Source: Paracoccaceae bacterium (GTDB lineage: Bacteria; Pseudomonadota; Alphaproteobacteria; Rhodobacterales; Rhodobacteraceae). From it: a stretch of 7,328 nt of DNA. Shown in pieces: positions 1-6,316 of the stretch. Under the pieces are notes generated by a model. It searched no databases. It worked only from the letters and a program-made list of their open reading frames with translations, and was not told the DNA's origin. Numbering within the stretch: the first letter of the stretch is position 1; every line of letters starts with the position of its first letter. Position numbers and translations under genes: made by a program. The stretch spans positions 1 to 7,328 of the forward strand of contig JAESRD010000385.1 in assembly GCA_016764835.1 (NCBI GenBank), in the 5' to 3' direction.

Positions 1-539
1 ATCTCAGCAATGAGTACATCGTTCCACCACGCATTCGGCTCGGCCTTAAACCGGTCAATCATCTCGCCCAGCTCTTGCGCCATGGCCACAGTGCCGGTGG
101 TGGTGTCGGCCTCTATCTCAACCCGGCGAATATCGAAAATCTTGGCGGCGGTCTCTGCGGCATAGACCGAGTTTATCAACTCGCCGGCCACCGCGTCACG
201 CGCCGTCAACGCAAACAGTTGGCTCTCGTTTTTCTCAATAAACTGGCGCAAGATCCCGCGTGAATTTGAGAATTTCACATTCAGCAAAGGCGCTGATTTC
301 TGGCTGGTTGTCAGTAAGATAAACTGCCGGTTCACACCTTTTTTGTTCAGATATAAATGGTCGCCCAACGCATCGCCAACTTCCGGGCTATAACCGGATA
401 TGTCGATATGAAAGTCGGCGAGGTCAGTCTCTAACCCGGTCAAATGCTTAAGCGCACGGTTATAGCGCTCAATCCAAACCGGGCTGTTCACGGCGATCAA
501 ATTGCCGAACATCAAGCCTTTTTCAATCAGCCGTTTCAT
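1..539 (-). CDS. DUF6638-like protein of unknown function, N-terminal 179 residues (C-terminus beyond left edge)
   Basis: The frame is open from the ATG at 539 to the window edge with no stop, giving 179 residues beginning MKRLIEKGLMFGNL. An upstream GAGGGAG ribosome binding site lies 6 nt before the ATG. The sequence is soluble-looking, with no signal peptide or transmembrane segment. Recognisable stretches are a DFHIDISGYSPEVGD block (about residues 42-56), NRQFILLTT (about 70-78) and LFALTARDAVAGELINSV (about 108-125). From memory this pattern matches the DUF6638 family of Rhodobacterales, whose function is unknown; the family name is recalled and not searched. It is the last visible gene of the leftward operon, 16 nt after the small membrane protein, so it probably works with the AAA+ ATPase and coiled-coil protein upstream. 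The gene is cut only by the window; nothing suggests a pseudogene. Confidence 0.8.
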   Translation of the reverse strand, partial: MKRLIEKGLMFGNLIAVNSPVWIERYNRALKHLTGLETDLADFHIDISGYSPEVGDALGDHLYLNKKGVNRQFILLTTSQKSAPLLNVKFSNSRGILRQFIEKNESQLFALTARDAVAGELINSVYAAETAAKIFDIRRVEIEADTTTGTVAMAQELGEMIDRFKAEPNAWWNDVLIAE

Positions 540-555
540 ATGAAACTCCCTCTGC

Positions 556-888
556 TCACCAGACCACCTCTTTCCAGCGCCTTGGCAGCCGTGCCACTGA
601 CAGGAGCATGATCGGCCCCCAGAACATTGCCGACAAACCGCCGAGCCGCAAAAAGTGCCCGGCCGGTCCAGCGAGGCGCTCTTGCGTTAGGGCGAAGAGC
701 GGCATGCCCTTTGCCACATAAAGCAGGTAAAACCCGACCGATGACAGGCAGAGCAAGATCACCGTTGATGCCACGCCCAGCCAGATCAGCGGCCCGACCC
801 CTTCGGAAAAGAGCCGGGCCAAAACTTGCGGCACCAGCCAGCCCAGCGCCACCAGCGCCAGCGCCGGAAGGAACAGCTCTTTAACCAC
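556..888 (-). CDS. Small membrane protein, about three transmembrane segments, unknown function
   Basis: The likely start is the GTG at 888-886, giving 110 residues. A GGAG ribosome binding site at 899-896 lies 7 nt upstream. The frame also opens further upstream at 1002, but the extra 38 residues would lie entirely inside the ATPase gene and are charged and low in hydrophobicity, so I reject that start. Predicted membrane segments are about residues 5-24, 32-58 and 82-98. The C-terminus is basic (RLPRRWKEVVW), which by the positive-inside rule would be cytoplasmic, and an acidic/basic loop lies around residues 60-81. The gene overlaps the end of the AAA+ gene by 8 bp and precedes the DUF6638-like gene by 16 nt, so it is translationally coupled to both. 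I do not recognise the family. Its most economical role is a membrane anchor or partner for the cytoplasmic ATPase complex; this is inference from context. Confidence 0.72.
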   Translation of the reverse strand: MVKELFLPALALVALGWLVPQVLARLFSEGVGPLIWLGVASTVILLCLSSVGFYLLYVAKGMPLFALTQERLAGPAGHFLRLGGLSAMFWGPIMLLSVARLPRRWKEVVW

Positions 889-2818
889 CCTTACTCTCCA
901 AATAGCGCCGCTTAGCTTCCTCTGATCGGCCAAAGTCACGCACCATATTACTGATCGCGACCTCGTCCGATTTATCAGCATAGCGAAACTCGCTGTCGGC
1001 ATAACGGTTGATCTCTTGGATCACCATTTCCACCTCAATCGGGCGGCGCAGCTCCGTGATCATGCCCAGCTTTACCTCGTAAGGCTGGCGCAAGAACATA
1101 TCGGGTTCTTCCATCCACTCATCAGGCAGCTCAAAGTCCATTGCCCGGACTTTTACAGCATCGGTGATATTCTTAATCGCCCGGCCAGTAAAACGCGGAT
1201 CAGCTTCCTGAATACCTTTGAGATAGGTGCCAAGCTTGGCAATCGTATCCAGCTTGCCCTGCTCTTTGGTCACGCGTTCATAGACCCGCAACAGCCCTTC
1301 TTCATGCGGCCGCCCGTGGCTCTCAAAGCTCGCGGCCACGGCTTTATGTATCTGTTGCGCAGCAAACAGCTCATGGTCGCCCAGCGGCACATCATGGTTC
1401 TTGCCCAGAAGCAGCGCCAGAATATCAATGTAATCGTCGCGGGTTTGCGGCCCATCAACCAAGAACCGCCCGCCTGCCCGCTGCCGCAATGCATCATCGA
1501 CATTTTCGGGGTAGTTTGAGAACATGCCAAAGGTACAATTTCCGCGCACCACCGTATTGGCCCCGGCAAAAGCGTCCATCAAAACCGAGGTGATCTCCAG
1601 CTGACCAGCGCTCGATTGACGGTCGCCGCGCTTACCAGCCAACATATCAATGTCATCAATCGTGCCAAAGCCGATCGCGCTCGGGTCAATGATTGTGTTA
1701 ATAAAGGCCCGCGCATTTTGCCCAGATTTGCCCTGATAGCTATCAACTGAATCGGTGCTCAGGTTCTGGTAGCGAAATGCATAGCCCGCCGTCTGACAAT
1801 AGCCATTGATCAGCCCGGCCATCATCTGGATCAACGTGGTTTTGCCGGTGCCCGGCGCGCCGTCGCCCATGAAGGTAAAGATAAACCCGCCAAGCTCAGC
1901 GAACGGGTTCAACTTGCGGTCAAAATCATAAGCCATCAACATTTTGGAGAGCCGCATGGCTTGGTATTTGGCAATGTGATTGCCGACAACCTCATTCGGC
2001 TTTTTGAACGTCATGGTCAGCGTGGTGCTGCGCGCCTTATGGCTCGGCTCAAAGCCGCGAAGCGCCAGCCCATCAGCCTCAACCTTCCAAGACGAATTGG
2101 CATAAGCCTCCAGCCGCGCCGTGCTCGCCGCCCGCGCCGCAACCTTGGCCATCAGCGCCTCGCCGTAGGCCAAAATCACCGCAACGAGCTTTGGTTCATC
2201 GCCCGCCAGAGCTTCAATATCCTGCTCCAACTCCCAGAGCACACCGTGCAAACCGAGCTGGGCGTTTTCGGTCAAAACCTCTTCGACCTCACCAATCTCA
2301 ATGACTTCTTCGGTGGCATGGCTGGCCAGTAAGTACGCTGTGGCATTGGCAAAACTATGCATCACAACCAACGATTCCGCCGTCAGCAGCTGCGAGAACT
2401 CGCTGCGCTGGTCGGCGCCCAAACGCCCCTCAAGATTGGCCCGCTTGAGGTCAGCCAGCCCGGTGCTTTCAGCGTATTGCTCGCCCATGGCCAGCCCAAT
2501 GGCGATGCCGCGCCGCAGCCCCGACTGCACCCCAGCCTTAAGCGGCGAAATCAGCCCATCATCTTCGCCCGCCGCCTCGATAGCGCCGAGCAGCTGCACG
2601 CCTTCGGCCCGTTTGCGGCGATGGGTTACCAGCCCCGGCGTGGTGCTGCGAAAAGCGCGGCGTGTGCCAATGCCTGAGGAGCGCTCCGCCTTGGGTTTGC
2701 CCCCGGCCTTGGCGATCCGCGGCGCGTGATCAAAGCCATCAAGCAGCGCCAGAGCGGCGTCGTAATGTTTGCGAATATCGGCCTCTGGCAGTTCCATCTG
2801 GTCTGTCGGCTGGCTCAT
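881..2818 (-). CDS. AAA+ ATPase with long helical N-terminal region
   Basis: This encodes 645 residues from the ATG at 2818, with a GAAAGGA ribosome binding site just upstream. The ATPase core is clear: Walker A GAPGTGKTT at residues 320-328, Walker B in GTIDDIDMLAGKRGD with Asp388/Asp389, sensor 1 Asn435 in FSNYPE, arginine-finger candidates Arg445/Arg447/Arg451 in DDALRQRAGGRF, and sensor 2 in FTGRAI around Arg546. The order and spacing match the classic AAA clade (remodelling and unfolding ATPases), which act as ring oligomers. The usual DE of Walker B is DD here. Residues 1-270 are not ATPase; they look mostly helical, with a basic patch around 52-71 (THRRKRAEG), and probably bind a substrate or adaptor. 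Residues 550-645 form a charged C-terminal extension. There is no signal peptide, so it is cytoplasmic. The gene lies 39 bp after the 383-aa gene and overlaps the next gene by 8 bp. The substrate is unknown. Confidence 0.93.
   Translation of the reverse strand: MSQPTDQMELPEADIRKHYDAALALLDGFDHAPRIAKAGGKPKAERSSGIGTRRAFRSTTPGLVTHRRKRAEGVQLLGAIEAAGEDDGLISPLKAGVQSGLRRGIAIGLAMGEQYAESTGLADLKRANLEGRLGADQRSEFSQLLTAESLVVMHSFANATAYLLASHATEEVIEIGEVEEVLTENAQLGLHGVLWELEQDIEALAGDEPKLVAVILAYGEALMAKVAARAASTARLEAYANSSWKVEADGLALRGFEPSHKARSTTLTMTFKKPNEVVGNHIAKYQAMRLSKMLMAYDFDRKLNPFAELGGFIFTFMGDGAPGTGKTTLIQMMAGLINGYCQTAGYAFRYQNLSTDSVDSYQGKSGQNARAFINTIIDPSAIGFGTIDDIDMLAGKRGDRQSSAGQLEITSVLMDAFAGANTVVRGNCTFGMFSNYPENVDDALRQRAGGRFLVDGPQTRDDYIDILALLLGKNHDVPLGDHELFAAQQIHKAVAASFESHGRPHEEGLLRVYERVTKEQGKLDTIAKLGTYLKGIQEADPRFTGRAIKNITDAVKVRAMDFELPDEWMEEPDMFLRQPYEVKLGMITELRRPIEVEMVIQEINRYADSEFRYADKSDEVAISNMVRDFGRSEEAKRRYLESKGG
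896..899 (-). promoter_or_regulatory. Ribosome binding site deciding the GTG start at 888
   Basis: On the minus strand GGAG is followed by a 7-nt spacer and then GTG at 888. It lies within the last codons of the AAA+ gene. It is the best translation signal near the N-terminus of the small membrane protein and supports a 110-residue product over the 148-residue alternative. Confidence 0.55.
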
Positions 2819-2857
2819 CTTATTCCTTTCAGGCGGCCTTGCGGCGCCCCATATTAA

Positions 2858-4009
2858 CTAGCGGTAACTCAGCACACTGCCATGCGCGCCAACCACAAAT
2901 TTGCGCACATCAACAAAGCCCGGCGGCCGCAGCTCGGCCAGCGCTTGGTAAGGTCGCTCAGGCAAAATAACCGAGCGTTCCATGCGGGTTGCTCCGGTTT
3001 CAGCGCCGCGCCCGGCAAACGGGTCGAGCGAATAAATCTCGCGGTCAACTTTGCCAAACCAGCCAGATTTCTCTTGCTGAACCCGCTCTGAGATCAGCTC
3101 TTCTTCGGTCCAAACCAGCGCCCAGTCTTCGCCCGGCGGGGCTTTGGCCTGGGCCAAAACTTCGCGGATCGGGCCGAGCTGGCGGGTAAAGGCGTGGCTA
3201 TACATTGGCCCAATGTGGAACCGGCGCAGCCGCTTGGGATGCAGATCATCAAAGTCGCGGTCAAAACCGCTGGCAATGGTGACCAGCTTAAGCCCGGCAA
3301 TCGCCTGCGCCATCAGATGCGCCTGCGCCTCGGGCCAGCGCCGCTCGTCTTTTGGCAGGCCAACGCGGCCAGAATCCTCGACCTCCATCAGGTAGATCAC
3401 CGGCATGTTCACGGCACTATCAAACACCGCCCAGCGGATCAGATAGCGCTTGCGCGCCGCACTGTCGCCGACATTTCCCAGCCAGATTATTTCAGGATCA
3501 TTGCGGGCCCAAAACAGCTCGCCCTTTTGCAGCTCTTCATAATATAGCCGCTGCGACAGGGCATATTGCAACTTGGTCGGCACCTCGCCCTCGGCCAAAA
3601 TTCGGCGAACCATGTCGTCCTTTAGCTGCTCAACGCTCGGCATCTGCGCCAGATGTTGGCCCGCATGCAGCGCATCATTGGCCATCTCCAGAAACTCTGA
3701 AACCACAGGAAAGCCGCTCTCAACCCGGTCAAATGTCAGCTTGCCCGCATGGGCGAACCGGCCCGAAAAGTGGTATTTATGCGCCAGCGCCCGAAACGAG
3801 AAAGTAAGCCCAGCGAGATAGCGGGCAAGCGCCGATACCTCGTGATCCATCAGCCGACCCTCGGCCTCCATCTGTGCGGCAACGCGGGTCAGATGGCCGG
3901 TTATCTTTTCAAACTTGCCAAAGTAGCGCCGGGTGATCCGGGTATCATCAAGCTGATAATGGTCCGCTTTCGTCCCTTCGCTGTGCATACTCGTCCCGCC
4001 AGTGCTCAC
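2858..4009 (-). CDS. Conserved-looking protein of unknown function (383 aa) in ATPase operon
   Basis: The frame opens at a GTG (4009-4007) whose GTGA overlaps the stop of the coiled-coil gene by 4 bp, a typical translational coupling arrangement, giving 383 residues. An in-frame ATG at 3988, with a weak GGGA upstream, would give 376 residues and is a realistic alternative. No signal peptide, membrane segment or known catalytic motif is visible. The N-terminal third (about 20-165) looks helical, with RRYFGKFEKITGHL and a FSFRALAHKYHFSGRF segment. The middle (about 170-250) looks alpha/beta, with RYLIRWAVFDSAVNMPVIYLMEVEDSGRVG. The C-terminal third has WALVWTEEELISERV, KSGWFGKVDREIYSLDPFAGRG, and a final strand-rich part. 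I do not recognise the family. Its place between the coiled-coil protein and the AAA+ ATPase suggests an adaptor or core subunit of the same complex, which is inference. Confidence 0.88.
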   Translation of the reverse strand: MSTGGTSMHSEGTKADHYQLDDTRITRRYFGKFEKITGHLTRVAAQMEAEGRLMDHEVSALARYLAGLTFSFRALAHKYHFSGRFAHAGKLTFDRVESGFPVVSEFLEMANDALHAGQHLAQMPSVEQLKDDMVRRILAEGEVPTKLQYALSQRLYYEELQKGELFWARNDPEIIWLGNVGDSAARKRYLIRWAVFDSAVNMPVIYLMEVEDSGRVGLPKDERRWPEAQAHLMAQAIAGLKLVTIASGFDRDFDDLHPKRLRRFHIGPMYSHAFTRQLGPIREVLAQAKAPPGEDWALVWTEEELISERVQQEKSGWFGKVDREIYSLDPFAGRGAETGATRMERSVILPERPYQALAELRPPGFVDVRKFVVGAHGSVLSYR

Positions 4010-5091
4010 ACGTCATCCGAACCATAAAGGTTCTTGTCATGTTTCTCGACAATCGCTGCAAAGCGCCGCATGAACCGCTCATCCGCCTTGGCTTTTTGCT
4101 CCAAAACATCGCGGGCAAAGACCATATGGTCCTCATGGGCCTCAAGCATATCGGCCATTCTGGTGTTGGTTGCCGCACCAATCGCGGCCATAGCCGTCTG
4201 CGCCTCTTGGTCGGTTCGCACCCCGATCTCGTTGATCTTGTGCGCCACATCCTGCTGCTGCGCGGTTTTGAGCGAGCTGGACAGGGCATCATACAGCACG
4301 ACGCGCTGCTTGGTGTCGGTTTTCAGCTTATTGATCAGCACCATCTGGGTGGCGGCTTGGTTTTGCAAACTATCAATCCAGGTTTTGCCCTTCTCAATAT
4401 AGCGCTCCAGCGTCTGGCTTTTGGCCAGATGGATCTGCTCTTGCTGCACCAGCTCATTATGGCGGCTGTTAAACCCGGCAAGCTCAGTCTCAAGCCGGGT
4501 GCGCTCGGCCGCGTCTTGCTCAACAGAAATCTTGTTCTCCAAGGTGATGATATCAGGGTCCATGTCCTGTATCTCAGTCCGCGCCGCCTCAAGGGCAACA
4601 ACGGTGGCCTCGCGCTCTTCAAGCGTCCCGGTCAGGTTGCTCTCAACGCTGTCCTTTTGCTCATTGAGCATCGACAGCTGACCTTCGAGCAGCTTTACAA
4701 TCGTGTCCGATTTACCGATCAGGTCTTGCAGCTTGTCGTCAATCGAGGCGGTGCGCATGCGTTCTTGGCGCATTGCGTCAGACTTGGCCCGGGCAAAAAT
4801 GCCCACGAAGCTCTCCCAGCCAGTTTTATTGCGCATCTCGTCAAAATCTTTGGAGAAGCCCGCTGTCACATCATCAAGCCCCATAATCAGCTCGGCGATA
4901 TTGGCGTTCATCAGATCGGTGTGCTCATGCACTTCCGTCAGCGTGGCGTTCTCAATATCAATGCTGATATCGGTGCCCTGATCCATTTTTTCGCGCGCGG
5001 TCTCAATCCGCGTGGTCAGTTCCGATATTTTACTTTGAGCTTGTGCGACCTGCGCCTGAGAGTTCCGTATCTGCTCGTCAAAATTGGCCAT
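4006..5091 (-). CDS. Long coiled-coil protein, first gene of the ATPase operon; weakly TelA-like layout
   Basis: This encodes 361 residues from the ATG at 5091, with a GAGGA ribosome binding site 4 nt upstream. Almost the whole protein is predicted helical, with heptad-like spacing and abundant Q, E, K and A: residues 1-40, 110-235 (including LEGQLSMLNEQKDSVESNL and LENKISVEQDAAERTRLETEL) and 240-350. A short break at about 85-105 (NKTGWESFVGIFARAKSD) contains the few aromatic residues. There is no signal peptide or membrane segment, so it is probably a cytoplasmic scaffold. The arrangement of a GW-S-F motif, a long coiled coil and a C-terminal LQNQAATQMVLINKL helix resembles TelA/KlaA toxic-anion-resistance proteins in layout; I cannot confirm homology. 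It heads the operon and overlaps the 383-aa gene by 4 bp. A 414-codon open frame lies antisense to it, but composition favours this strand. Confidence 0.9.
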   Translation of the reverse strand: MANFDEQIRNSQAQVAQAQSKISELTTRIETAREKMDQGTDISIDIENATLTEVHEHTDLMNANIAELIMGLDDVTAGFSKDFDEMRNKTGWESFVGIFARAKSDAMRQERMRTASIDDKLQDLIGKSDTIVKLLEGQLSMLNEQKDSVESNLTGTLEEREATVVALEAARTEIQDMDPDIITLENKISVEQDAAERTRLETELAGFNSRHNELVQQEQIHLAKSQTLERYIEKGKTWIDSLQNQAATQMVLINKLKTDTKQRVVLYDALSSSLKTAQQQDVAHKINEIGVRTDQEAQTAMAAIGAATNTRMADMLEAHEDHMVFARDVLEQKAKADERFMRRFAAIVEKHDKNLYGSDDV

Positions 5092-5151
5092 GCTATCCTC
5101 AATACTATCCCGGCCTCAAAATCAAATCCGGTCTTTAATAACTGGGTAAGG

Positions 5152-5167
5152 TTACAACAGGTTGCAA
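5152..5167. promoter_or_regulatory. Imperfect dyad, candidate operator upstream of the ATPase operon
   Basis: TTACAAC and GTTGCAA are separated by AG, forming a 7-2-7 inverted repeat with one mismatch. It sits about 60-75 bp upstream of the coiled-coil gene start, inside the only sizeable gap before the operon. Size and symmetry suit a dimeric repressor or activator site. I could not fix a convincing -35/-10 pair next to it, although TTGCAA and TTGTAA on the minus strand within it could serve as a degenerate -35 element. Confidence 0.3.
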
Positions 5168-5186
5168 AGGGGGGGTATGCAAAAAC

Positions 5187-5213
5187 TGCACCTATTTCAC
5201 CCAAATCTCACCC
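5187..5213. repeat. Three TCACCC-like direct repeats upstream of the operon
   Basis: On the plus strand GCACCT (5188-5193), TCACCC (5197-5202) and TCACCC (5208-5213) recur at steps of 9 and 11 bp, roughly one helical turn. Such phased direct repeats are the kind of target bound by tandem response regulators of the OmpR class. They lie about 100-125 bp upstream of the coiled-coil gene. No regulator can be named. Confidence 0.3.
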
Positions 5214-5232
5214 TTTTTCGGCAAAATGCGTG

Positions 5233-5274
5233 AAAAACGGGCGTGATTGCGGCCAAACTGATGTTGGCCGCAAT
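5233..5274 (-). terminator. Probable intrinsic terminator of the L,D-transpeptidase gene
   Basis: A perfect 11-bp inverted repeat (ATTGCGGCCAA at 5246-5256, TTGGCCGCAAT at 5264-5274) encloses a 7-nt loop. It begins 12 nt past the transpeptidase stop codon. Reading leftward, the stem is followed after 8 nt by five T residues (A residues at 5233-5237 on the plus strand). The delayed T-run makes it weaker than a textbook terminator, but position and stem quality fit. It separates the transpeptidase gene from the ATPase operon. Confidence 0.55.
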
Positions 5275-5286
5275 GCTGGCTAGGGC

Positions 5287-6081
5287 TTAGCCCAGCTCTT
5301 CTAGGGTGAATTCAGCCGCTGCTGGGCCTTGATCATTGGTGTGCAACAGCTCTTCTGGCGGCACATAATAGGGCGGCAGCTCAACCCCACGGTTGGCCAG
5401 CGACAAGCCCTCAATCTGCACCGACTGATCATAGGTGCGGATCACCACCCGCGTGCCGTTTGGCACCCGGTCAAACAGGTCCATCACATCATGGTTGAAC
5501 ATGCGAATGCAGCCAGCCGAGCCTGAATTGCCAATGCTGGACAGATCATTGGTGCCGTGAATGCGGTAATATGTGTCGCGGCCACCGCGATAGAGGTAGA
5601 GCGCGCGCGCGCCAAGCGGGCTGGCCAATCCACCGGGAATACCGCCACGGAAGGGCTCATAAACTTCCGGCTCGCGGCGCAGCATATTGGCGGTTGGCGT
5701 CCAGCCGGGCCACTCGACTTGGCGGTTAATCGTCACCGTGCCGCGCAAGCCCCGGCCTTCACGACCAACGGCGATAGGGTAGCGCATGGCAGTGCCGCCC
5801 CCCATCACCCAATAGAGAAATTTGGCGTGGGGGTCGATCTCGACCGTGCCGACAGGCTCATTGCCAAAATACGGCACTAATGCTCGGCGGTTTACACCCT
5901 CAAGATACTGCGGTGGCACTGGCGGCAGCGTATAGTCGCCGTCAACGATAACACCGTAATCACTATTGATCAGCGAGGCAGGCACGCCGCCAATAATCTC
6001 TTCGGGCTCAACCGGTTCAAACGGGGTGCAGCTGGCAACCAGCCCAATAATCAAACCAACAAGCATGAGCGGCCGCAACAT
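5287..6081 (-). CDS. L,D-transpeptidase (YkuD domain) lipoprotein
   Basis: The preferred ATG at 6081 gives 264 residues; an ATG at 6114 would add 11 residues ahead of a good lipoprotein signal peptide, so the shorter start is chosen. The signal MLRPLMLVGLIIGLVASC ends in lipobox VASC, with Cys18 predicted as the lipidated residue. The YkuD catalytic domain covers about residues 79-217. It shows the HGTN histidine (His175), then SIGNSGSAGCIRM with the nucleophile Cys191 and Arg193. Enzymes of this family act in the periplasm and use a cysteine to form 3-3 peptidoglycan cross-links or attach lipoproteins to meso-diaminopimelate; which reaction applies here cannot be told. A proline-rich, acidic linker lies between the lipidated cysteine and the domain, and residues 235-264 form a proline- and glutamate-rich tail. 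It is transcribed leftward and alone, with a hairpin just after its stop. It starts divergently from the sigma-factor gene. Confidence 0.93.
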   Translation of the reverse strand: MLRPLMLVGLIIGLVASCTPFEPVEPEEIIGGVPASLINSDYGVIVDGDYTLPPVPPQYLEGVNRRALVPYFGNEPVGTVEIDPHAKFLYWVMGGGTAMRYPIAVGREGRGLRGTVTINRQVEWPGWTPTANMLRREPEVYEPFRGGIPGGLASPLGARALYLYRGGRDTYYRIHGTNDLSSIGNSGSAGCIRMFNHDVMDLFDRVPNGTRVVIRTYDQSVQIEGLSLANRGVELPPYYVPPEELLHTNDQGPAAAEFTLEELG

Positions 6082-6154
6082 GCGCCCCCGCTCGGGAATA
6101 GTACAAGTCAACATCTGGCAGCCCCAAGGTTTCTGTCACGGGTGGTTAACACGG

Positions 6155-6171
6155 TTTGCCGCACCGGCAAA
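6155..6171. promoter_or_regulatory. Perfect 7-3-7 dyad in the divergent intergenic region
   Basis: TTTGCCG and CGGCAAA flank CAC. The dyad lies 74 bp upstream of the preferred transpeptidase start and about 145 bp upstream of the sigma-factor start, so a factor bound here could act on either gene. The rest of 6082-6316 (235 bp) holds no convincing gene, RNA or clear promoter; an antisense open frame there runs into the sigma-factor gene and is a shadow. Confidence 0.35.
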
Positions 6172-6316
6172 TGCTCGCAAGCCGGGTGCTGCTGTTTGCG
6201 TTCAACAGTGGCCAAATAGCTTTGATGATTGGTAAATTGCACTGCTTTTGCCCACCGATCAAAATAATCATCCCTGCCGCCAAGGATTGACCTTTGGCCC
6301 GCGTCAAAGCAGCGTG

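Noticed and set aside
75..263. Short plus-strand frame opposite the DUF6638-like gene
   Set aside because: The opposing minus-strand frame is open over the full 539 bases with a good start and recognisable family blocks.
627..884. Plus-strand frame opposite the small membrane protein
   Set aside because: The product is Arg/Pro/Ala-rich, typical of the reverse complement of a hydrophobic membrane gene, and has no ribosome binding site or context.
5169..5175. Run of seven G as a possible phase-variation tract
   Set aside because: It is short and located in an intergenic gap at no defined promoter spacing; by itself it does not support slippage-based switching.
4039..5283. A 414-codon open frame on the plus strand opposite the coiled-coil gene
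   Set aside because: It is antisense to a gene with clear heptad-like composition, a good ribosome binding site and operon context. The antisense product is a basic, Leu/His/Arg-rich sequence without recognisable domains, as expected from mirrored codon bias.
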